Shown here: one piece after another, positions 59,320 through 64,000 of the stretch | Layout of the letters: every line of letters begins with the position of its first letter | How positions within the stretch are numbered: position 1 is the stretch's first letter | Origin: Chaetoderma sp. LZ-2023a | Taxonomy: Eukaryota; Mollusca; Caudofoveata; Chaetodermatida; Chaetodermatidae | DNA length: 64,000 nucleotides | Reading direction: 5' to 3' | Assembly: GCA_034401795.1 (NCBI GenBank) | Contig: CM067371.1 | Span: 79,052,470 to 79,116,469 of the forward strand | The notes under the pieces: generated by a model | Seen by the model: only the letters and a program-made list of their open reading frames with translations | Told to the model about the DNA's origin: nothing | Database searches by the model: none | Translations under genes and position numbers: made by a program

Positions 59320-59560
59320 GCAACAACCATGACATCAATTGTCGAGCCGTCGAAATAGATTTTTATTGTTTCTAAAGTTTTAACGATCGCTAAGGATTTT
59401 ATTTCAGGAATCGATTTAATAAAAGGTTGGGCAATTGTCAAAAATGTTTTTAGTGACTGTAGGTGTCAACGATTTCTAGGCATCGGAAGTTACTTTCAGA
59501 TTCTTAACCTGGTATACACGTCCTTGTGGAATTGTTTGGTTATGAAAGTGTCAAATTCTT
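58862..59560 (+). repeat. LR2+LR3 repeat, contiguous copy
   Basis: 58862-59170 matches LR2 (AAAGGAGAGACC, GTCAAGTTGACTAAGTTTCA). 59160-59245 and 59384-59560 match LR3 (AAAGAAATATTCAAA, ACGATCGCTAAGGAT). This copy shows the arrangement before the 7269-10580 insertion and before the PAL insertion at 10844. A (CAA)n microsatellite at 59255-59325 lies inside; the Asn and Val frames across it are artefacts. Confidence 0.7.
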
Positions 59561-59574
59561 AATTTGTCCTTTGC

Positions 59575-59872
59575 ATAGTCCGTCAGCTGTATGAATTATG
59601 TCTTTAATATTTAGGCCTAATAAACATTATGTTTGAGTATTTTAAAACTATTTTGACTGGGCACTGTTTCTGCCATATGCGGCAACAGCCCCCAATACAA
59701 TTAGTTTCAAAATATTCAACAGGTCAGCTGTATAGTTTCTATGAAATTGGTATTATGGGAATTCAATATTCAAAGTATATAATAAATCGTAGTCAACACG
59801 CTCGAAGCATATGTGGAGGCTAGCTAGAGATGGGCGAGGCATAGGCAGAAAAGGGCGCATCCATTGAGTGGA
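59575..59872 (+). repeat. PAL foldback MITE-like element, 5' end missing
   Basis: It has GTCAGCTGTATGAATTATGTC, the CTAATAAACATTATG block, a hairpin core (about 59632-59722) with a diverged centre and second arm, GAAATTGGTATTATGGG, GCTAGCTAGAGATGGGCG and GGCGCATCCATTGAG. The outer TGACGTCA-bearing end is absent. Confidence 0.75.
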
Positions 59873-59894
59873 GAATAAAAGAGGGCGTATGACT

Positions 59895-60430
59895 TCAAGC
59901 ATTGTCTGCAGAGTGTTTCCAATATAACCACCTGAATTGGAGGAATTTCATGCCATAGATATCACCTTAGAGAAGAGAACAGTGGTTGAAGCATTTCCAT
60001 AGGAGATTGACAGACTTTTGCTGTTCACTAAATCACAAAGGATGTTTGCTGTTTCTACTTGATGCTATTATAGTTTCTGGCAGCCTATTCTCTATTGGCT
60101 ATCCGATGACTTCATTTCTGAAGTCGTCCCGTGACAAAAGATGCCAGATTAATTCCGTTATATAAGAAACATCGGTATTTATTTCCGCATGTGAATTCTT
60201 CACACAGTCGAACACCAGGAACATATTAGTGCTTCATTAGAGAAAAGACACAGAGGAACAGTAAACTTTGATAAATATCTAGATAAGGTTTACACGGGTA
60301 ATATTAATACTGGACTCAAAGGCAGCCTGGTCATCGGAGAGACCAGTTCATACGCATTTCAAATCGCAGCTATGCCAAGCGCAAACACCTAATGTTGCGA
60401 CATAGGTGAACACATTACCAGGGTGATGGT
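59895..60430 (-). repeat. LR1 family, inverted partial copy
   Basis: It is parallel to 27810-28400 and the reverse complement of copy B around 35450-35770 (GCACTAATAT, TCGACTATGTGAAGGAT, CATGCGGAAATAAATACCGAT). It ends in a GGT run near 60425-60442. Confidence 0.7.
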
Positions 60431-60589
60431 GGTGGTGGTGGTGTAACTAATTATCCGCACGTAGCATCGCCATCAGCATTCAGATATTCCTTTGAATAAC
60501 CAACACAACTTGTGAGAACACATAGGTTTGAATTACTGTTAAGCGTTCAAGCGTGATCTTATCAACACAGATTATCATTATGAATGCCG

Positions 60590-61370
60590 TGGTGTGTGAC
60601 ACCTATCTAAGCTCACAGCGGACTGATCGCCGCCAGCCTTTGGTCAACTCATTAATAGCCAAGCTGGCCAAAACGGTCTCTATAGTGGTCTTGAGGAATA
60701 TGTCTTTATTGAAAGTCTCTTTGCATGTCGAGAGAAGACTTTTTGTATATTATTACTGCAATGACTGACTCACCGAGCGAGCCAGTCATTCTAGTGGTAT
60801 ATTTTCAAAATGTTATCTTTCCTTTGCCCGCAAATGGACATTCAGTAATGACAAATTTCGAGTTTTCTTAGCCAATCTTGACGATTAAAGGGTGAATCAC
60901 TGTTGCTTGATATTGATCTGTCCCAGACAGGGGCTAAATCTGAATTTTGTAGAATAATCGATAAAGAAGTTGCGCAGTCGTGTGTCAAATTAGCCCTATT
61001 ATGGCCACGCCAGCCAAAGTGCCCTCTGCAATGGTCTCTATGAATTTCCAATTGCAGGCAAAGAGAAGATTGGTTTTGTAAATTTACCAATGCAACGAGT
61101 GCCTTGCTAAACGAGCTAGTCATTTTAGTGGTAATGTTAAAAATATTTTTCGCTTGGCATGCAAATGGACTCGGATAAAGCAAAAGTAGTAGTTTTCATT
61201 TTCGTTTTAATGTTAAAGCCAGAGTAAGCATCATCTACGGTGATGCTGAGAAATATCAAAATGATCTTTCTGTAAATTCCCGTGATAATTTTACAAAATA
61301 GTCTTCTCTTGATCTACAAATAGACGTTAATGGAGCCCAAAAATTTAATATTTAGTATTCGGTTAAAGAA
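60590..61370 (+). repeat. LR4 tandem repeat, period about 335 bp
   Basis: Two units share GGTCTCTAT, AGAGAAGA, GAGC(G/T)AGTCATT-type, a TAGTGGTA block and GCAAATGGAC. The GAGC-AGTCATT block lies at about 60776 and 61111. A partial third unit (ATAGTCTTCTCTTGATCTAC) follows at about 61295. Dispersed copies lie at 5875 and 11540. A 113-codon minus frame across one unit is not conserved in the other. Confidence 0.6.
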
Positions 61371-61407
61371 AACGAGTAGCTCTTTGAGCGCTTTGAGGCG
61401 TCGGGTT

Positions 61408-61450
61408 TTGGGGGGGGGGGGGGGTCGGGGATGTGGTGGTGTGGTGCGGG
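61408..61450. repeat. Poly-G tract
   Basis: A run of about 15 G followed by GGGG and GGTGGTG-rich sequence. Such runs are assembly-error-prone and can form quadruplexes. Confidence 0.85.
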
Positions 61451-61573
61451 TGATAATAAATCGCTGTTTTATTTTTCAACCCCACCATATTCCACGCCTC
61501 TACAGTTAATAATGGATAATAGATATAATAGTATTACTACATTTTCCCAGCAGAACGGCAAATACGTGTACAC

Positions 61574-61605
61574 GTGTACACGTTAGTTAAAACTAACGTG
61601 TACAC
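61574..61605. repeat. Perfect 15 bp inverted repeat (hairpin)
   Basis: GTGTACACGTTAGTT at 61574-61588 and its exact reverse complement at 61591-61605 with a 2-base loop. The outer part is itself palindromic (GTGTACAC). It is not U-tailed and not near a gene. Confidence 0.85.
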
Positions 61606-61639
61606 CTGTACTGGTATTGCTCCAAATGCACACCCCTAA

Positions 61640-63960
61640 AACCAATCTATTACATTGCTACATCTCGCTAGTGACGTTTCTGTAGAATTTGTCTATATTA
61701 TCATCGCTGTAGAAGGCATCGATGTCATCCATGAAGAAAATTAATGATAGGTGTCTCCAAACAGTCTGTATGTATTCCATTGATATGCTAGAGTAAATGT
61801 TTGACAAAATCGCATTTAATGAATAGGCCTATAAAGCTCTGAAATAATTATAGTTGACTAATGATGGAATATTTTAAAAGATGAACAATGTTTTCTTTCA
61901 CCGACTAAACAAATGATGGACAATAATTCAACTGATTAGAGAATAAATCCACTCGAACTTATTCTTAGAAATAATTCCGTTTGTACTTCCGCACGAGAAA
62001 ACAGATCTTATGATAAGCCCTGATATTACGATGAGCTAGAAGCTCATGGATGCAGCGCTAGGCCGATTTTCAGAACAGGGCTCCTGAAACCTTATTGCAC
62101 CTATGTAACCAAAACGATCACGTTCAGTAATACAAATGTAATATAGGTTTATTGCTACGTCGATGATTTCGATAATATCTAGGAGATTATTTTACTAAAT
62201 TACCTACCAAAGAGTCGACATATGTGCATTAATTTTCTACAATCTGCGATATTTGTATTCTCATGGTTAAGTAACTCATGGTTAGAGACTGATTACATGC
62301 TGGACAATGGACCCTTTTAGCGATGCACCGCCCATCTATAGCTAAGCTCCACCCACACCTTGCTAGTGTTGGAATCTATCGATACCTGAATTCCCTGCCT
62401 ATCAATTTCCTGAAAACTATACAGGAAAGCTGTTAAATAATTTGAAACTAATATTCAACAGAATGTTTATTAAATGGTAAATACATACAATTCGTACAAC
62501 GTGTCGGATTATTAATCATCTAAGACGAATAAAATTGAGTCATTGAAGACGTAATAATTATGGCATTATCTTACATGCCACGTAGTTTATTATGACGTCG
62601 CACGATGGATGGATAAATGGGAAATGTCCATTCATTTGAGTGTCCTTTCGTATGTGCACAATTATTTATAAAATTCTTTATCGGACCTCGGATTGTTGAA
62701 ATGAAAAAATATATTGGCTATTAGATTGATATGTGAAGGTATGAGAGGACAATTTGGCCACACAGTGTCACAGTGTGTGTGGGATGTTAAACAAATGGCA
62801 TTTCCTTGCATCGGTGCTGGGTCTAAAAGTAATAATTGTTTAATATTTAGAAATGAGAAACGATATTAAGAATGGATATCATCAAGCAGCATTCATTGAG
62901 CGACAAATGCGACAAAACTGAAGGCGTGTTGCAGCAAAATAATCGTGGAATGGTGATAGGAAATTAAATCACCATAAATATAATGGGACTAATGTGCTAG
63001 TGGACTCACTTTGAAATTTGTGTCAGAGGCCCAAGACTGACACCGTGTCCATATTGTATAAATAATGTCTCCATAACCACAAAATATGGTAATTTACCAT
63101 AAATAAATCCAAAATAATAAGACTGTTAGCAAATATGTATGAATCATGTCAAGGCTGAAATAAACATCAATGGTTCTTATGTAATTGAATTGTGGAGGCA
63201 TATCGGTTTGTAGGAATAATTCGGAAAGGCAGTCATTGGAGATTCACTGAAGAAATAAACTACACAGACACATAATAGTTTCGAATAGAAAAAGCAAGTA
63301 TCCTTTGGGGATTTGTGAAAATCAAGTGTGTCAATCGCCACTGGAAGTACTTCAGCTTCTGGATTTGCATTTCAATCCATCATATTCTCTGACATGATGT
63401 TCATTGCACAACAGCGTTCAATTTGTAATGATGACTTGGGAATGTATTTGAATGAAAGATAAAAAACACATCTCAGAATAGCATCAACAACGTTCAGTAA
63501 AATTATTGCCAAAATGTCTATTAGATTTCATATTTCTCTCCCTTAAAATGCGATTCAGTGAAATTATATTGGAAATTGTGTACACCAAGACAAACGACTG
63601 AATAAAACGACTGAATAAATAACTGTCTTTCTTCATCTATTCTTCACCCAATTTCTCCTCTCCAATATATGAGTGATTGATCGATTCAGATTGTGGACCT
63701 TATTGAAAACATAAAATTCGCATTAAGTGATTAGCTGCAATCTATCCATTGGAAGTCATAGCTATTTTCAATACCATTCAGCTCCGAATGTATAAGTCTG
63801 AAAACGAGATAAGTAGGGATCAGCGACGATGTGTGTGGTCAGCTAAGAATCACTCACGATAACGTTATGGATAACTAAATATGTGACCTGGCAAACTAAT
63901 GAGTACAACTTATGACTATTCAACAGCGACGACGCCAATGACGACGACAAGGCCGGATGC
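61640..63960 (+). repeat. LR1 long non-coding repeat, copy D
   Basis: It is paralogous to copy C (20600-23320) over its whole length. It lacks C's non-LTR insert but carries a PAL insertion at 62309-62629. The 3' part shares AGAAAAAGCAAG, GTGTGTCAAT, TGAATAAATAAC and TTATTGAAAACATAAAATT with copies A, B and C. It contains no recognisable coding frame. Confidence 0.8.
62309..62629 (-). repeat. PAL element without hairpin core, with paralogous empty site
   Basis: It starts GGACCCTTTTAGC and ends GGGAAATGTCC. It has the GCACCGCCCATCTATAGC and GTAGTTTATTATGACGTCGC blocks, but the core is reduced to GAAACTAATATTCAACAG, so both arms were deleted. At the same place in LR1 copy C (about 21350, GCTGGATAATTCATTTGAG) there is no element, which shows that PAL is inserted DNA. 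Confidence 0.8.
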
Positions 63961-64000
63961 GACCTCCACTTTAAGGCAATATTGTACATAATATTATGCA

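Noticed and set aside
60842..61183. 113-codon minus frame
   Set aside because: It spans a tandem LR4 unit, and the sister unit does not keep the frame.

Overview
The window looks like intergenic, repeat-dense nuclear DNA from an animal, most likely a marine invertebrate. The vertebrate/lophotrochozoan-type telomere hexamer TTAGGG, animal-type Tc1, Ty3/gypsy and non-LTR retroelement remnants, and many ACGC/TGCG microsatellites support this; the sequence does not fix the phylum. I found no convincing host protein-coding gene, rRNA or intact tRNA. Almost all longer open frames are frames through microsatellites or telomere-like DNA.

Layout. 1-40 kb is a mosaic of dispersed repeats. Its backbone is a family of long non-coding repeats (called LR1 here) with paralogous copies at 1-3222, 34040-36535, 20600-23320 and 61640-63960, partial copies at 19560 and 29570, and inverted pieces at 27810 and 59895. 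Three smaller families (LR2, LR3, LR4) recur around them. On top sits a foldback MITE-like family (called PAL here): a ~400 bp unit with a ~93 bp near-perfect hairpin core and TGACGTCA (CRE) motifs, in more than a dozen copies. Retroelement remnants are a decayed Ty3/gypsy gag-pol (12.2-14.9 kb, minus), two head-to-head non-LTR 3' ends with RNase H (23.9-24.7 kb), a 5'-truncated non-LTR insert with a 10 bp target duplication (22.2-22.8 kb), and an endonuclease/reverse transcriptase pair in opposed orientation (57.3-58.9 kb). A nearly intact Tc1-type transposon (30995-32655) has terminal inverted repeats and one nonsense codon.

The most unusual object is 40.97-57.29 kb: about 16 kb of degenerate telomere-like repeats. 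The left arm reads TTAGGG-like on the + strand, the right arm reads CCCTAA-like, and a ~380 bp non-telomeric spacer (46233-46612) separates them. This is the head-to-head polarity expected of a telomere-telomere fusion or a large inverted satellite. Both arms carry the same CATGCATG-rich punctuation block in mirrored orientation, and in the right arm these blocks outline a higher-order repeat of roughly 1.75 kb. Inside the right arm, 391 bp of left-arm sequence (47926-48316) sits in the opposite polarity between two identical 55 bp direct repeats. Non-LTR retroelement ends lie inside the left arm and at the right edge of the array.

No gene network can be inferred. The window is best read as a record of transposition, tandem amplification and rearrangement. 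Family relationships were judged by eye, so identities are qualitative and most repeat boundaries are good only to about 10-50 bases.
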